NCBI RefSeq assembly: GCF_001611675.1
Contig: NZ_CP014766.1
Location: 4,278,001 to 4,342,000 of the forward strand
DNA from: Pontibacter akesuensis
GTDB taxonomy: Bacteria; Bacteroidota; Bacteroidia; Cytophagales; Hymenobacteraceae
Direction of reading: 5' to 3'
Length of the DNA stretch: 64,000 nucleotides
The notes under the pieces are model-generated. The model was given only the letters and a program-made list of their open reading frames with translations. It had not been told where the DNA came from and made no database searches. Positions 9,408-18,291 of the stretch are shown one piece after another. The translations under genes and the position numbers were made by a program. The first letter of the stretch is position 1. Each line of letters starts with the position of its first letter.

Positions 9408-10037
9408 TTAGGCTGGCGCATTGTCCAGCGACTGCCACAGGTACTTACTGGCGATGGTGCGGTAGGGGCGCCAGCTTTCGGCTATACTCTGCATCTTCAG
9501 CTTCAGCTCTTTTCCTTTTAAGTCAAAGCCGTAATGCTTTTTCATGGCGTTCTGTATCCCCAGGTCATCCACCGGAAAAACATCCGGTCGCTCCAGCGCA
9601 AACATCAGCAGCATCTCCACCGTCCAGCGGCCAACGCCTTTAATCTGGGTGAGGTGCTGGATGAGCGCTTCATCTTCCATGGCATCGATCACGGCGTGTG
9701 CCATGTTGCCTTCTGCCGCGAAGGCGGCCACGTTGCGGATATAGCCCATTTTCTGAAAAGACAGCCCTGCACTACGCAAGGTTTCGTCTGAGGCCTCCAG
9801 CACCAGGTGCGGGTGCGGGTATGTCTCCGGAAACAGCTCCGTGAACCGCCGAAAGATAACGGCCGCCACTTTGGTACTTAGCTGTTGCGATACGATAGAG
9901 CCCACCAGCTTGAGGTATAAATCCTCGGATCGGGAAGACTTGAGCGGCAGTCCATTTTGGATCAGGTTAGTAATAATGGGGTCTTTGGCAAAAACAGCCA
10001 TCACCTCATCGGTGGGAAAGGCAGCAGGAGTAGTCAT
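9408..10037 (-). CDS. DNA-3-methyladenine glycosylase II-like (HhH-GPD)
   Basis: A 209-aa base-excision repair glycosylase of the HhH-GPD superfamily, AlkA-like without the N-terminal AlkA domain. The helix-hairpin-helix motif is LTQIKGVGRWTVEMLLMF, followed by the catalytic Asp in DVFPVDDLGIQNAM. There is no FeS cluster loop of the endonuclease III type. It likely removes alkylated purines. The last residues follow the usual SIAESWRPYRTIASKYLW pattern. It is convergent with the topoisomerase gene, with 13 bases between stops. Confidence 0.9.
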   Translation of the reverse strand: MTTPAAFPTDEVMAVFAKDPIITNLIQNGLPLKSSRSEDLYLKLVGSIVSQQLSTKVAAVIFRRFTELFPETYPHPHLVLEASDETLRSAGLSFQKMGYIRNVAAFAAEGNMAHAVIDAMEDEALIQHLTQIKGVGRWTVEMLLMFALERPDVFPVDDLGIQNAMKKHYGFDLKGKELKLKMQSIAESWRPYRTIASKYLWQSLDNAPA

Positions 10038-10111
10038 AGGGGTGGGTTAAAAGCAAAAGCGGCAGCTACTGCCACCACTTATACTTGGTTTTATATTGAT
10101 GCAACTTGCTC

Positions 10112-11158
10112 TTATGCCGGTACCTCATGTTTGTTTAGCGCTTGCAGCACCTGCAGTAAATGCTGCTGCATTTCGTCCGTTACGTCCAGGTGCGTTACAA
10201 ATCGAACCATTTGTGGACCAAAGCTCGCAGCAAGTATGTTTTCCCTGGCTAGCGCCGCTACAAAGGCGGCATCTGTATAGGTATCATTCAGTTTGAAGAT
10301 GACTATGTTCGTCTCCACCGGCAGCACGCTCTCTACATAGTTCGACTCCAATAACGCCTGCTCCAACTCCTTCGCCTTTTTATGGTCCTCCTGCAGGCGT
10401 TCCACATGATGGTCTAAGGCATGAATGCAGGCTGCAGCCAGATAGCCCGCCTGTCGCCAGCCACCGCCCAGTACTTTGCGGATCCGGCGCGCTCTTTTGA
10501 TAAAAGCTTTGCTGCCCAGCAACACAGAGCCCACAGGCGCTCCCAGACCCTTTGAAAGACAGATGGAGATGCTGTCAAAGTATAAGCCGTAATCCTGTGC
10601 TGAGTCGCCGGAAGCGGCAAGGGCGTTGAAAACTCGGGCGCCATCCAGGTGCAGGGCCAGGTTGTGGCGTTTGCATACTCCTGAAATAGCCGCAATCTCC
10701 TCTACGGTATAATAGGCGCCGCCACCTTTGTTGCAGGTGTTCTCCAGTGCCACCAGCCTTGTCTCCGGGAAGTGTATATTATCAAGCGGTCGGATATGCG
10801 CCTCCACCTGCTGTGGCGTCATTTTACCGCGTTCACCGTGTACGAGCGCCGTTGATGCGGCCGAGTTAAAGGCAATACCTCCGCCTTCATACTGGTGAAT
10901 ATGCGATGTTACGTCGCAGATAATCTCTGTAAGCGGTGCTGTGTGTACTTTTATGGCAATTTGATTGGTCATGGTGCCTGAGGGGCAGAAGAGGCCCGCT
11001 TCCATGCCGAACATGGCGGCAGTTTTCTCCTCCAGCGCGTTCACAGTTGGGTCCTCGCCGTACACATCGTCACCAACAGGAGCCGCAAACATGGCCTCCA
11101 GCATGGCGGGAGTGGGCCGGGTAACGGTATCGGAACGTAAATCTATCTTCTGAATCAT
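10112..11158 (-). CDS. ltaE: Low-specificity L-threonine aldolase
   Basis: A 348-aa fold-type I PLP enzyme that cleaves L-threonine or L-allo-threonine to glycine and acetaldehyde. It begins with the family start [30 protein letters not shown] is the PLP aspartate region, and the Schiff-base lysine is in [16 protein letters not shown]. Then follow [13 protein letters not shown] and [14 protein letters not shown], both typical. Length is normal. It is divergent from the small basic protein gene. Confidence 0.92.
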   Translation of the reverse strand: MIQKIDLRSDTVTRPTPAMLEAMFAAPVGDDVYGEDPTVNALEEKTAAMFGMEAGLFCPSGTMTNQIAIKVHTAPLTEIICDVTSHIHQYEGGGIAFNSAASTALVHGERGKMTPQQVEAHIRPLDNIHFPETRLVALENTCNKGGGAYYTVEEIAAISGVCKRHNLALHLDGARVFNALAASGDSAQDYGLYFDSISICLSKGLGAPVGSVLLGSKAFIKRARRIRKVLGGGWRQAGYLAAACIHALDHHVERLQEDHKKAKELEQALLESNYVESVLPVETNIVIFKLNDTYTDAAFVAALARENILAASFGPQMVRFVTHLDVTDEMQQHLLQVLQALNKHEVPA

Positions 11159-11201
11159 GAATTTGCTTTCTTAAATACTTTACTTTGTAAAATTAATAAC
11201 T

Positions 11202-11209
11202 TACTTTTG
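11202..11209 (+). promoter_or_regulatory. Candidate -7 element for the small basic protein gene
   Basis: TACTTTTG matches TAnnTTTG and lies 27 bases before the ATG at 11236, inside an AT-rich 77-base divergent spacer. No -33 TTG is found at the expected distance. Confidence 0.4.
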
Positions 11210-11235
11210 CCGTTCAAATTAAATTTATTGCAACG

Positions 11236-11469
11236 ATGGGAGTTACTAGATTAAAAAGAAAAGATCGCCGAAATAAGGCTAGAGCTAACAACAGAGTAGC
11301 TAGAATTAAGCAGCTTCTGTTAACACCGGTTATCAAAAATGTTGATATGGATGAGTTAAGAGCTCAGTTCGGTGAAGCCCCTAAAAACAAGCCTGCTACA
11401 GAGGAAACCACTGCTCCAGCTACAGAGGAAACAGCTGCTACAACTACAGAAGAAACTTCTGCTCAGTAG
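11236..11469 (+). CDS. Small conserved protein, basic head and acidic TEET tail
   Basis: A 77-aa protein in two parts. The first 45 residues are strongly basic (MGVTRLKRKDRRNKARANNRVARIK...). The last 25 are repeats of the pattern TEET/ATEET rich in Thr, Glu and Ala, ending in SAQ. The basic head suggests nucleic-acid or ribosome contact, and the tail looks disordered. I do not know a function. Codon use is AT-rich compared with neighbours (AGA, TTA), as in small highly expressed genes. It has its own promoter-like element and a good terminator, so it is a single-gene unit. Confidence 0.7.
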   Translation: MGVTRLKRKDRRNKARANNRVARIKQLLLTPVIKNVDMDELRAQFGEAPKNKPATEETTAPATEETAATTTEETSAQ

Positions 11470-11546
11470 TCTTTCAAGGCGCTAAGTAAGACCATCTGCC
11501 GCTGCTATTACAGGCAAATGGCGGCGGCTTACTAAAAAGACTTCAG

Positions 11547-11577
11547 GTGTGTTTGCTCGCGCAGACACACTTTTTTT
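11547..11577 (+). terminator. Rho-independent terminator after the small basic protein gene
   Basis: A 10-base stem (11547-11556 with 11561-11570, one G-T pair), TCGC loop, followed by seven T. It runs into the stop codon of the convergent phosphodiesterase gene. Confidence 0.8.
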
Positions 11578-12073
11578 ATGCCCTTTTGCCTAGCTCTATC
11601 ACCTGCAGGTCTTTTACCTGACCGGCTTCGATAGCAAAGCGCACCATGGTCCTGATCTTGTGAAAGCCATGCTTGCCAGCCGCGCCCGGGTTAATGTGCA
11701 GCAGGTTGTTCAGGCTCTTATCTGTCATCACTTTCAGGATGTGCGAGTGCCCGGTGATATAAAGCTTGGGCGGGTTAGCCCGAATACTCTCTCTAACATC
11801 GGAGTGGTATTTACCGGGATAGCCGCCAATGTGTGTCATCAGCACATCCAGCCCCGCCACCTCAAACCGTTGCACCTTCGGGTGCACCTGCCGGATGTCA
11901 TGCCCGTCGATGTTGCCGTACACGCCACGCAAGTGCGCCACCTCCTGCAGCCGGTCAGATACTTCCAGATTTCCAAAGTCACCGGCATGCCATACTTCAT
12001 CACAGCCCTCCAGCAGCCGTAGAATCTGATCATCAATGTAAGAGTGGGTGTCGGAGAGGAGGCCTATTTTCAT
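11576..12073 (-). CDS. YfcE/Vps29-type metallophosphodiesterase
   Basis: A 165-aa calcineurin-like phosphoesterase of the small MJ0936/YfcE group. The metal-binding motifs appear in order: MKIGLLSDTHS (DxH), WHAGDFG (GD), GNIDGHD (GNxD), LMTHIGG and ITGHSHIL (GHTH). Such enzymes hydrolyse phosphodiesters, and the natural substrate is unknown. Length is normal. The stop codon is embedded in the T-tract of the terminator of the convergent gene. Confidence 0.9.
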   Translation of the reverse strand: MKIGLLSDTHSYIDDQILRLLEGCDEVWHAGDFGNLEVSDRLQEVAHLRGVYGNIDGHDIRQVHPKVQRFEVAGLDVLMTHIGGYPGKYHSDVRESIRANPPKLYITGHSHILKVMTDKSLNNLLHINPGAAGKHGFHKIRTMVRFAIEAGQVKDLQVIELGKRA

Positions 12074-12764
12074 TGCTTTGATTTTGTTGTGTTGAGGTTT
12101 TACTTAATCAGAGGGAAAGGGTTTCTGTACTTGTTGATGTGATGCAGCTAATCAATTATTACACTAGCTGCTGCTCTTTCACATACGCACTACTCTGGCG
12201 AAAGCGTCTGCTTGTGCCGTCGACTGCTTCTATTGTACTTCTATACTTCCATAGCCATTGCCTGCTGCAATTGGAAACTAGCTATACTTTCTAGCTACTG
12301 TTCATCCTCCAGTTTTCAAATACCTATCGTTTCACCTTTAGCTTTAGAGCGCACACGGCTGGGGTAGGGGCCCTATATGAGCGAGGCCCCGTCCTCGGGC
12401 ATCGCGCTAGGACCTTTTCTTTGCTCGCTTCGCTTTGCAATCCCGCCTCCCGCGGGACCGAAAACTCCAAAGGCGCTCAACCCAAGGGCTGGATTCTGAT
12501 TTCATAGCCAAAGCTTCCGCTATGCAACAACGGCTAAGTCCCCCTTTGAAGGGGGCAGGGGGATGTCTTACTGCTGCGGATTTTTTCTCCTGCTTGTACT
12601 TATGCTTAAGCAACTTAATACGAACTCGTTACTATTTCTAGAGGAGTAAATCCTACTCCTTAGACAAGAAGCTGGGGCTGGTTAGATGTCGTTGCCTAAT
12701 GAACAAAAAAGAAAGGAGGCAAAGTGTAAACTTCGCCTCCTCCCATTTATAATTCATAATTACC
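12074..12764. other. 690-base gene-free region with a GC-rich repeat-like block
   Basis: No credible gene is seen. The part 12350-12480 is GC-rich with GGGGCC-like runs, and 12538-12565 holds a run of the form TCCCCCTTTGAAGGGGGCAG, which can fold on itself and resembles dispersed intergenic repeats I associate with this phylum. Two AAGTATA-type sites occur at about 12251 and 12284. The last part is AT-rich (TTATAATTCATAATTA) beside the pyrE stop. Confidence 0.5.
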
Positions 12765-13403
12765 CTACAAGCGCCACGTTTCAGGTGATTTGCGCCACTC
12801 GGCTAAAGTATCCATGGCTGAGGTTGCGATGTACCCGTGTGCTGCAGCGGCCTCTATTAAGGCGCTGTAGTCGCTTAGGCAATGCAACGTGATGCCGGCT
12901 TGCCTGAAATTTTCATCTGCCACGGCAAAGCCGTAGGTGAAAATGGCCGCCATGCCCACTACTTCTGCACCAGCTGCTTTTACCGCTTCTGCGGCTTTCA
13001 GTGAGCTTCCGCCGGTTGAGATCAGGTCTTCCACCAGTACCACCTTTTGTCCTTCCAGCAAGCGACCCTCAATCTGGTTGCCCATGCCGTGCTTCTTTGG
13101 CTCTGGGCGCACGTACAGGAACGGCATTTCGAGCAAGTCAGCCACGAGCGCGCCTTGCGCTATGCCCGCTGTAGCAACTCCGGCAATAGCCTCAGCATCC
13201 GGGAATTGCTTTTTTATAAGATCTGCTAGCTGCTGCTTTATGTAACTGCGTATGTACGGAAAAGAGAGTGTAACACGATTATCGCAGTAGATAGGGGAGT
13301 TCCAGCCGCTGCTCCATTTAAATGGTTGCTCCGGCCTTAGCTTAACGGCCTCTGTTTCCAAGAGAAAGGAGGCTACCTGGTGTGCTGTTGTGTTCGATTG
13401 CAT
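12765..13403 (-). CDS. pyrE: Orotate phosphoribosyltransferase
   Basis: A 212-aa enzyme that makes orotidine monophosphate from orotate and PRPP in pyrimidine synthesis. The PRPP loop VVLVEDLISTGGSS is clear, as are RPEQPFKWSSGWNSPIYCDNR, GVATAGIAQGALVAD and YVRPEPKKHGMGNQIEG. Length is normal. It is divergent from the Nudix gene, and no other pyrimidine gene is near. Confidence 0.95.
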   Translation of the reverse strand: MQSNTTAHQVASFLLETEAVKLRPEQPFKWSSGWNSPIYCDNRVTLSFPYIRSYIKQQLADLIKKQFPDAEAIAGVATAGIAQGALVADLLEMPFLYVRPEPKKHGMGNQIEGRLLEGQKVVLVEDLISTGGSSLKAAEAVKAAGAEVVGMAAIFTYGFAVADENFRQAGITLHCLSDYSALIEAAAAHGYIATSAMDTLAEWRKSPETWRL

Positions 13404-13512
13404 GGCCGAATTTACGTAAATTGTCTTTCTTTTTCAGGCAACAAATTCGCAATACGGCTATTTATTTCTTCATTTGTATAACTTAGCGTATCATCCTAAG
13501 CACCTAAACCAC

Positions 13513-14193
13513 ATGAACGTTTTCATTAACGATATTCCGCTTATTCTTAAAAAAACCAATGAAAAGGTTTACAAGCATGAGTACGACCTGATTCTCAAGC
13601 CATCAGACCATTTTACTTCAAAAGACCTGGTGGGCGATGTGCTGTTTAAGGATGCCGATATCCAGCTGATTGACAGGTTGGTACGCCTGATGGAAGTAAA
13701 GAAGCTGAAGAAGCTCCGCTCGCTCACACTGGTAACAGATAAAATTAAGAAGGTGACAGAGCACCTGAAAGACCAGTTTAAAATCGTTAAAGCCGCCGGT
13801 GGGTTGGTAATAAAGGACGGCAGGATCCTGATGATGTACCGCCTGGGTGTGTGGGATCTACCCAAAGGGAAACTGGAGAAGAAAGAGGAGGTGGAAGCGG
13901 GTGCGCTTCGGGAAGTGGAGGAGGAGTGCGGGATTCAGGTAGAGGTGCTGGATAAGCTTCCTAAAACATGGCATTCCTATGCCTTTAAAGGCAAGAAAAT
14001 TCTTAAGAAAACCAGTTGGTTCCTGATGAGCTGCACAGACGACAGCCTGATGAAGCCGCAGGCGGAGGAGTTTATAGAGGAGGTGCGCTGGATGACCCCG
14101 GAAGAGGTAAGGGAAGTGCTACCGAAGGCGTATACTTCTATTGCCTTCGTTATTCGACACTACCTGCAATCTCTGAAAACTGGAAAGGTATAA
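13513..14193 (+). CDS. Nudix hydrolase with N-terminal extension
   Basis: A 226-aa protein starting MNVFINDIPLIL. The first 90 or so residues are an extra domain of unknown role, then a Nudix domain with the box GKLEKKEEVEAGALREVEEECGIQ, which fits Gx5Ex7REUxEExGU. The family cleaves nucleoside diphosphates linked to another group; the substrate is not evident. The ATG at 13513 was chosen over a longer frame because the earlier codons look like leader. Its end overlaps the convergent coaD by 44 bases. Confidence 0.88.
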   Translation: MNVFINDIPLILKKTNEKVYKHEYDLILKPSDHFTSKDLVGDVLFKDADIQLIDRLVRLMEVKKLKKLRSLTLVTDKIKKVTEHLKDQFKIVKAAGGLVIKDGRILMMYRLGVWDLPKGKLEKKEEVEAGALREVEEECGIQVEVLDKLPKTWHSYAFKGKKILKKTSWFLMSCTDDSLMKPQAEEFIEEVRWMTPEEVREVLPKAYTSIAFVIRHYLQSLKTGKV

Positions 14194-14626
14194 ACTCATC
14201 CACATTGCCGCCAAAGCGGTGAATCTCCCGGATAATAGTCGAGCTGATGGCTGCCAGGTGGGGTGAGGTGATCAAAAAAACGCTCTCCAGTTCCTTGTTG
14301 ACATGGCGGTTGGCTTGGGCAATTGTGTTCTCATACTCGAAGTCGGTGGTATTGCGCAGGCCGCGCAGCAGGAAATTAGCGCCTGACTCACGGGCAAACT
14401 CTGCTGTTAACCCCTTAAACGATTGTACTTTGATATTTGCGTGGCCTTCAAAAAGACGTTTCATCACGTCCAGCATTTTCTCAACAGGAATATAACGCTG
14501 CTTGCTGCTGTTATTGCCGATGGCCACAATCACCTCATCAAACAATTTTGCCCCACGCATCACTACATCATAATGGCCGTTTGTGAACGGATCAAAAGAG
14601 CCGGGAAAAAGGGCAATTCTTTTCAT
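14150..14626 (-). CDS. coaD: Pantetheine-phosphate adenylyltransferase
   Basis: A 158-aa nucleotidyltransferase that makes dephospho-CoA from 4'-phosphopantetheine and ATP. The start KRIALFPGSFDPFTNGHYDVV holds the HxGH-type motif (here TNGH), and ISSTIIREIHRFGGNV is the second signature near the C-terminus. It overlaps the Nudix gene by 44 bases, tail to tail. Confidence 0.95.
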   Translation of the reverse strand: MKRIALFPGSFDPFTNGHYDVVMRGAKLFDEVIVAIGNNSSKQRYIPVEKMLDVMKRLFEGHANIKVQSFKGLTAEFARESGANFLLRGLRNTTDFEYENTIAQANRHVNKELESVFLITSPHLAAISSTIIREIHRFGGNVDEFIPFQFSEIAGSVE

Positions 14627-14630
14627 AGAT

Positions 14631-14749
14631 TAATTTTGAATAACTGATTACTGAATGATTGAATATTTTAGAGAGAATCAAGAATAGCTGAGATTATCGG
14701 CTTGAGCTAAGCTCAATTGTTTATTCAATTAATCAGTTATTCAAAATTC
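14631..14749. repeat. 119-base element bounded by 19-20-base inverted repeats
   Basis: The arms 14631-14650 and 14730-14749 are reverse complements at 19 of 20 positions, and similarity continues inward with a short deletion. A 15-base palindrome TTGAGCTAAGCTCAA sits at 14702-14716. The element fills the gap between coaD and the DUF3822 gene and could be a long hairpin or a small MITE-like repeat. Only one copy is seen in this window. Confidence 0.6.
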
Positions 14750-14759
14750 AAAATTAAAT

Positions 14760-15647
14760 TCATTCACAAAGGTGCAGGCTGTAGAGTTCGAAGTAACGGT
14801 GATCGAACATGTCGTGAAACTTATAGCTGTACTCCACGTCTTCCGGCTTCTTTCCCAGCTTTATCTGCCGCACATACTTCTGAAGAATGTTGAAGAGTGA
14901 TGAATCATGGGTGATATCACCCCAGAGGGTAATTGTTTCCTGCTCCGGGTTCATTTTTTGCTCCTCCATCACAAAGAGGATGTAATAAATGAAATCTTCA
15001 GGGCTGGTGTAATGGAACACATTGCAAAACTCAAGCCCCGCTGGCCCCACCACCAGCAGCGTTAAATAACTGCGCTCTACAAAGGCGTACATACTGCGCA
15101 GGTTGTTGCGCGGCACCACATGAAGAATGCTGCGGATCAAGGCGCTTGTCTGGTGCACCAACTGCAGTGGCTGGTTTTCGAATACACCCTGCAGGGCCAG
15201 GCGTACGCCACTCTCCACGGCAAAAATATTGATGGCTTCCAGGCCACTGTGGCGGTAGGTGTATACTTCGTGCTGCAGCGGATTCAGGTCAGCGTGCAGG
15301 CGCAGGTAGTCGAACTGGTGCACGGGGTCGTAGAGCGTTTCGGGCACCAGCGTGAACTGCTGGTTGCTTACAGCCACCCGAACTAACTTCCAGTTTTGCA
15401 CCTGAAGCAAAGCATTTTCCTGGGCAATAAGGCGTAACTGCTCTGCCACCTGCAGTGGCGTAAACACCGTAATCAGCTCATAATCCTCTAACACTACAAA
15501 TTTATTGCGTGCTGTGTCTACCACGGCAAACCGGATTGCCTTCTGACTTAGCGACAAGTATAAATGGCATTGTGCTGCCTGGCTAAGCGCAAAAGCCTCA
15601 TCATAGATTTTGTACGAGAGCCTGAAGTGTGTGTGGATGGTATTCAA
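14760..15647 (-). CDS. DUF3822-family protein
   Basis: A 295-aa protein without signal peptide or membrane segment. The pattern of two related halves (LYLSLSQKAIRFAVVDTARNKFVVLEDYEL and SMYAFVERSYLTLLVVGPAGLEFCNVFHY) fits DUF3822, which in Bacteroidota usually sits beside coaD and an RsmD-like methyltransferase. The halves look like the repeated core of an actin/hexokinase-like fold, but that is inference. The methyltransferase is not found here. Function unknown. Confidence 0.7.
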   Translation of the reverse strand: MNTIHTHFRLSYKIYDEAFALSQAAQCHLYLSLSQKAIRFAVVDTARNKFVVLEDYELITVFTPLQVAEQLRLIAQENALLQVQNWKLVRVAVSNQQFTLVPETLYDPVHQFDYLRLHADLNPLQHEVYTYRHSGLEAINIFAVESGVRLALQGVFENQPLQLVHQTSALIRSILHVVPRNNLRSMYAFVERSYLTLLVVGPAGLEFCNVFHYTSPEDFIYYILFVMEEQKMNPEQETITLWGDITHDSSLFNILQKYVRQIKLGKKPEDVEYSYKFHDMFDHRYFELYSLHLCE

Positions 15648-15736
15648 AGTATGCTGGCGTCGTGTGAGTAAGCGTTGGCAGGAAATTCCCCTACTGCAAG
15701 TATAAAAAAATTATCGCAAAAGGCAGCAGCCGGATG

Positions 15737-16222
15737 TCAGGCCTTGAAGGTATGTTTCATGCCTAGCAAATCATCCAGCGAGAACAGGTGCCTAAGCGCC
15801 TGGTGCTTGTCCTGCAGCGGCAGTTGCTGTATTTGTTTGATGGTAAGCCACTCCACCTGCTCAATTAGTTGTTTGTCAGAAGCGGCTTCAGGGTCTGTCC
15901 CGGTAATAATGGTGCCATCTGTTAACTGCACCTCAAAAAAGAACTCTATGGCGTGCAGGGGAGGGTGCAGAAATTCATTCACAAACAAAAAACGCTTTAC
16001 CTGCACCTGCACCCCGGCCTCTTCCTGCAGTTCCCGGACAAGGCACGCACGCATGCTTTCGCCAAATTGCAAGCCACCACCCGGAGGGGCCCAGAAGGCT
16101 TCGTTGTCCACTGTTTTTCCGTGGCGCACCAGCAGTAGTTTGTTGTCTTCAATACAGATGCCGCACACCCGCACGCGCAACTGTTCGGCATAGGGAAGTA
16201 CATTGGGGTTAAGATCGGCCAT
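15737..16222 (-). CDS. Nudix hydrolase
   Basis: A 161-aa protein with a clear Nudix box GGGLQFGESMRACLVRELQEEAGVQ at about residues 46-70. VRVCGICIEDNKLLLVRHG is the usual first strand. It is a single-domain Nudix of ordinary length, similar in type to MutT/ADP-ribose pyrophosphatase relatives, with substrate unknown. It is divergent from the thioesterase gene with 37 bases between starts. Confidence 0.88.
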   Translation of the reverse strand: MADLNPNVLPYAEQLRVRVCGICIEDNKLLLVRHGKTVDNEAFWAPPGGGLQFGESMRACLVRELQEEAGVQVQVKRFLFVNEFLHPPLHAIEFFFEVQLTDGTIITGTDPEAASDKQLIEQVEWLTIKQIQQLPLQDKHQALRHLFSLDDLLGMKHTFKA

Positions 16223-16259
16223 GTTGGGTATAGTCGTGTTTTGGTCGTAAATTTACGGA

Positions 16260-16730
16260 ATGATTAAGACGTACAATCCAGATTTTGAAAAAGACATACG
16301 CCTAAAGCTGGAGCGACAGGGTTTTATGAAGCTCTTGGGCTTTAACGTGACAAAAATAGAAGTGGGTAGGGTTGAAGGGGAACTAATGCTGGAGCCCCAC
16401 CACTTGCAGCATAAGGGGTTTACCCATGGGGGGGTCACAGCCACCTTGTCGGATATTGTTGCAGGATTTGCCGCCGTTAGCCTGGTGCCGAAATATCACC
16501 ATGTGGTAACGGCTGAGATCAAGGTTTCCTATTTTCATCCCGGTGTGGGCGATAAATTAATAGCAAAGGGTTACGTGGTGAAGCCAGGCCGCAAGCTCAA
16601 CTTCTGCGAGTCGGAGATTTTTATCATCAAGGGCGATGAGGAACCACTGCTTATTGCTAAAGCCTCTGCCACCATGGCCACCATCACCCCCGAAGATATT
16701 GCTTCAAGAGTTACGAATGCAGAGTCGTGA
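16260..16730 (+). CDS. PaaI-family hotdog thioesterase
   Basis: A 156-aa hotdog-fold protein. The PaaI/4HBT signature is seen in KGFTHGGVTATLSDIVAGFAA, followed by TAEIKVSYFHPGVGDKLIAKGYVVKPGRKL. Such enzymes hydrolyse acyl- or aryl-CoA thioesters. The substrate is unknown. It starts 37 bases from the divergent Nudix gene and is followed by an AT-rich spacer before the helicase. Confidence 0.88.
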   Translation: MIKTYNPDFEKDIRLKLERQGFMKLLGFNVTKIEVGRVEGELMLEPHHLQHKGFTHGGVTATLSDIVAGFAAVSLVPKYHHVVTAEIKVSYFHPGVGDKLIAKGYVVKPGRKLNFCESEIFIIKGDEEPLLIAKASATMATITPEDIASRVTNAES

Positions 16731-16802
16731 GTGCTGGGTGTATACTTCAAAGCACACCCACCCATTCCTAATTCTTAATTCATCATTCTTAATTCAATTA
16801 AA

Positions 16803-18209
16803 ATGCGCCCGGTAGAAGCCTTAAGAACCAGTTTCCCTTTTGAGCCAACAGAGGACCAGGCGAAGCTTTTTGCCCGACTCGATGAGTTTATACTTGCCAA
16901 GTCGGAAGAACGGCAGGTTTTCCTGCTGAAGGGGTATGCCGGTACAGGTAAAACAACAGTAGTTACCTCGCTGGTGAAAATCCTGAACCAGTTTGGCTAT
17001 AAGTATGTGCTGCTGGCTCCAACAGGCCGTGCGGCCAAAGTTATGTCCAGCTACAGCGGGCGCCCTGCGTTTACGATCCATAAAAAAATATATCGACAAA
17101 CCTCTAATCCTTTTTCGGAGGGACTATCCTTTACGCGCCAGCCCAACAAGACTGATAACACGGTTTATATCGTGGATGAGGCCTCCATGATTTCGGATGA
17201 GAGTGGCTTTGGGCAGAATGGCTTGCTGCAGGACCTGCTGCAATATGTATTTGATAAGAAGAACAACAAACTGCTTCTGATCGGCGATACAGCCCAGCTG
17301 CCGCCGGTGGGCCAGACCATCAGCCCGTCGCTGGATGCTGAGTATATGAAAGTGAACCAACGCTGTGTGGTGCGGGAAATGGAACTGCGCCAGGTAATGC
17401 GCCAAGCCGAGGCCTCTGGCATTCTGATGAACGCCACGCAGTTGCGCGACCGCATGCAGCAGGAGCCGATCGAAATTAAGCTGTTTACCCGGGGCTGGAA
17501 GGACATCTATAAAATGACGGGCGAAAAGCTGGAGGACGGCCTGCGCTATGCCTATGATAAGTTTGGTACTGAAAACACCATTGTCATTTGCCGCTCCAAC
17601 AAAACAGCCAACCAGTACAACCAGCATATCCGGCGCACTATCTTCTTTGCTGAGGATGAGTTAGGCGTAGGGGATTACCTGATGATTGTGCGGAACAATT
17701 ACTTCTGGCTGGCGAAAGACTCCGACATCGGCTTTATGGCCAACGGCGACTTTGTGGAGGTAACCAAGATCATCCGCTACGAAGACATGTACGGTTTTCG
17801 CTTCGCCGATATCCGCATTCGCTTCGTGGATTACCCGGATGCGCAGGAAGAGGAGGTAAAGATTATGCTCGACACGCTTTACACCGACACACCCGCCTTG
17901 CCTGCCGATCAGAACAAGAAACTGTACGAGGAGGTGCTGAAGGACTACAAGGATATCAAAACCAAGAAGGAGCGCAGCAAAGAACTCAAGCAGAACCCGT
18001 ACCTGAATGCCGTGCAGGTGAAATTTGCCTACGCCTTAACTTGCCACAAGGCGCAGGGCGGCCAGTGGCCGGCAGTATTTGTGGACCAGGGCTACCTGAA
18101 AGACGAGATGGTGAACGAGGAGTTTGCCCGCTGGCTCTATACGGCTTTAACCCGATCGTCGGAAGAGCTTTACCTGCTGAACTTTAACCAACATTTATTA
18201 GTTGACTGA
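16803..18209 (+). CDS. RecD2/PIF1-like ATP-dependent DNA helicase
   Basis: A 468-aa superfamily 1B helicase. Walker A is LLKGYAGTGKTTVV (about residues 43-56), Walker B is YIVDEASMISDE, motif III is LLIGDTAQLPPVG, and the C-terminal motifs include ALTCHKAQGGQWPAVFVD and RWLYTALTRSSEELY (motifs V and VI). It lacks the long N-terminal region of true RecD2, so it is a short stand-alone helicase, probably in DNA repair or replication restart. No recB or recC is near. Confidence 0.9.
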   Translation: MRPVEALRTSFPFEPTEDQAKLFARLDEFILAKSEERQVFLLKGYAGTGKTTVVTSLVKILNQFGYKYVLLAPTGRAAKVMSSYSGRPAFTIHKKIYRQTSNPFSEGLSFTRQPNKTDNTVYIVDEASMISDESGFGQNGLLQDLLQYVFDKKNNKLLLIGDTAQLPPVGQTISPSLDAEYMKVNQRCVVREMELRQVMRQAEASGILMNATQLRDRMQQEPIEIKLFTRGWKDIYKMTGEKLEDGLRYAYDKFGTENTIVICRSNKTANQYNQHIRRTIFFAEDELGVGDYLMIVRNNYFWLAKDSDIGFMANGDFVEVTKIIRYEDMYGFRFADIRIRFVDYPDAQEEEVKIMLDTLYTDTPALPADQNKKLYEEVLKDYKDIKTKKERSKELKQNPYLNAVQVKFAYALTCHKAQGGQWPAVFVDQGYLKDEMVNEEFARWLYTALTRSSEELYLLNFNQHLLVD

Positions 18210-18229
18210 CAAAAGAAATGATTATTTTG
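18202..18229 (+). promoter_or_regulatory. Candidate Bacteroidota promoter for the DUF1573 gene
   Basis: TTG at 18202-18204, an 18-base spacer, then TATTTTG at 18223-18229, close to the TTG-N19-TAnnTTTG pattern. The -33 part overlaps the end of the helicase gene, and the predicted start is about 55 bases before the ATG at 18292. Confidence 0.5.
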
Positions 18230-18291
18230 CATCGTTTTTGATGTAGAACAAGTATACAAGCTATTGCTGTAACCCTAACCCTTTTTATAAG

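Noticed and set aside
12407..12641. Short frames on both strands in the gene-free gap
   Set aside because: They run through self-complementary GC-rich sequence and have no protein-like pattern.
17124..17627. Antisense frame in the helicase gene
   Set aside because: Shadow of conserved helicase motifs on the plus strand.
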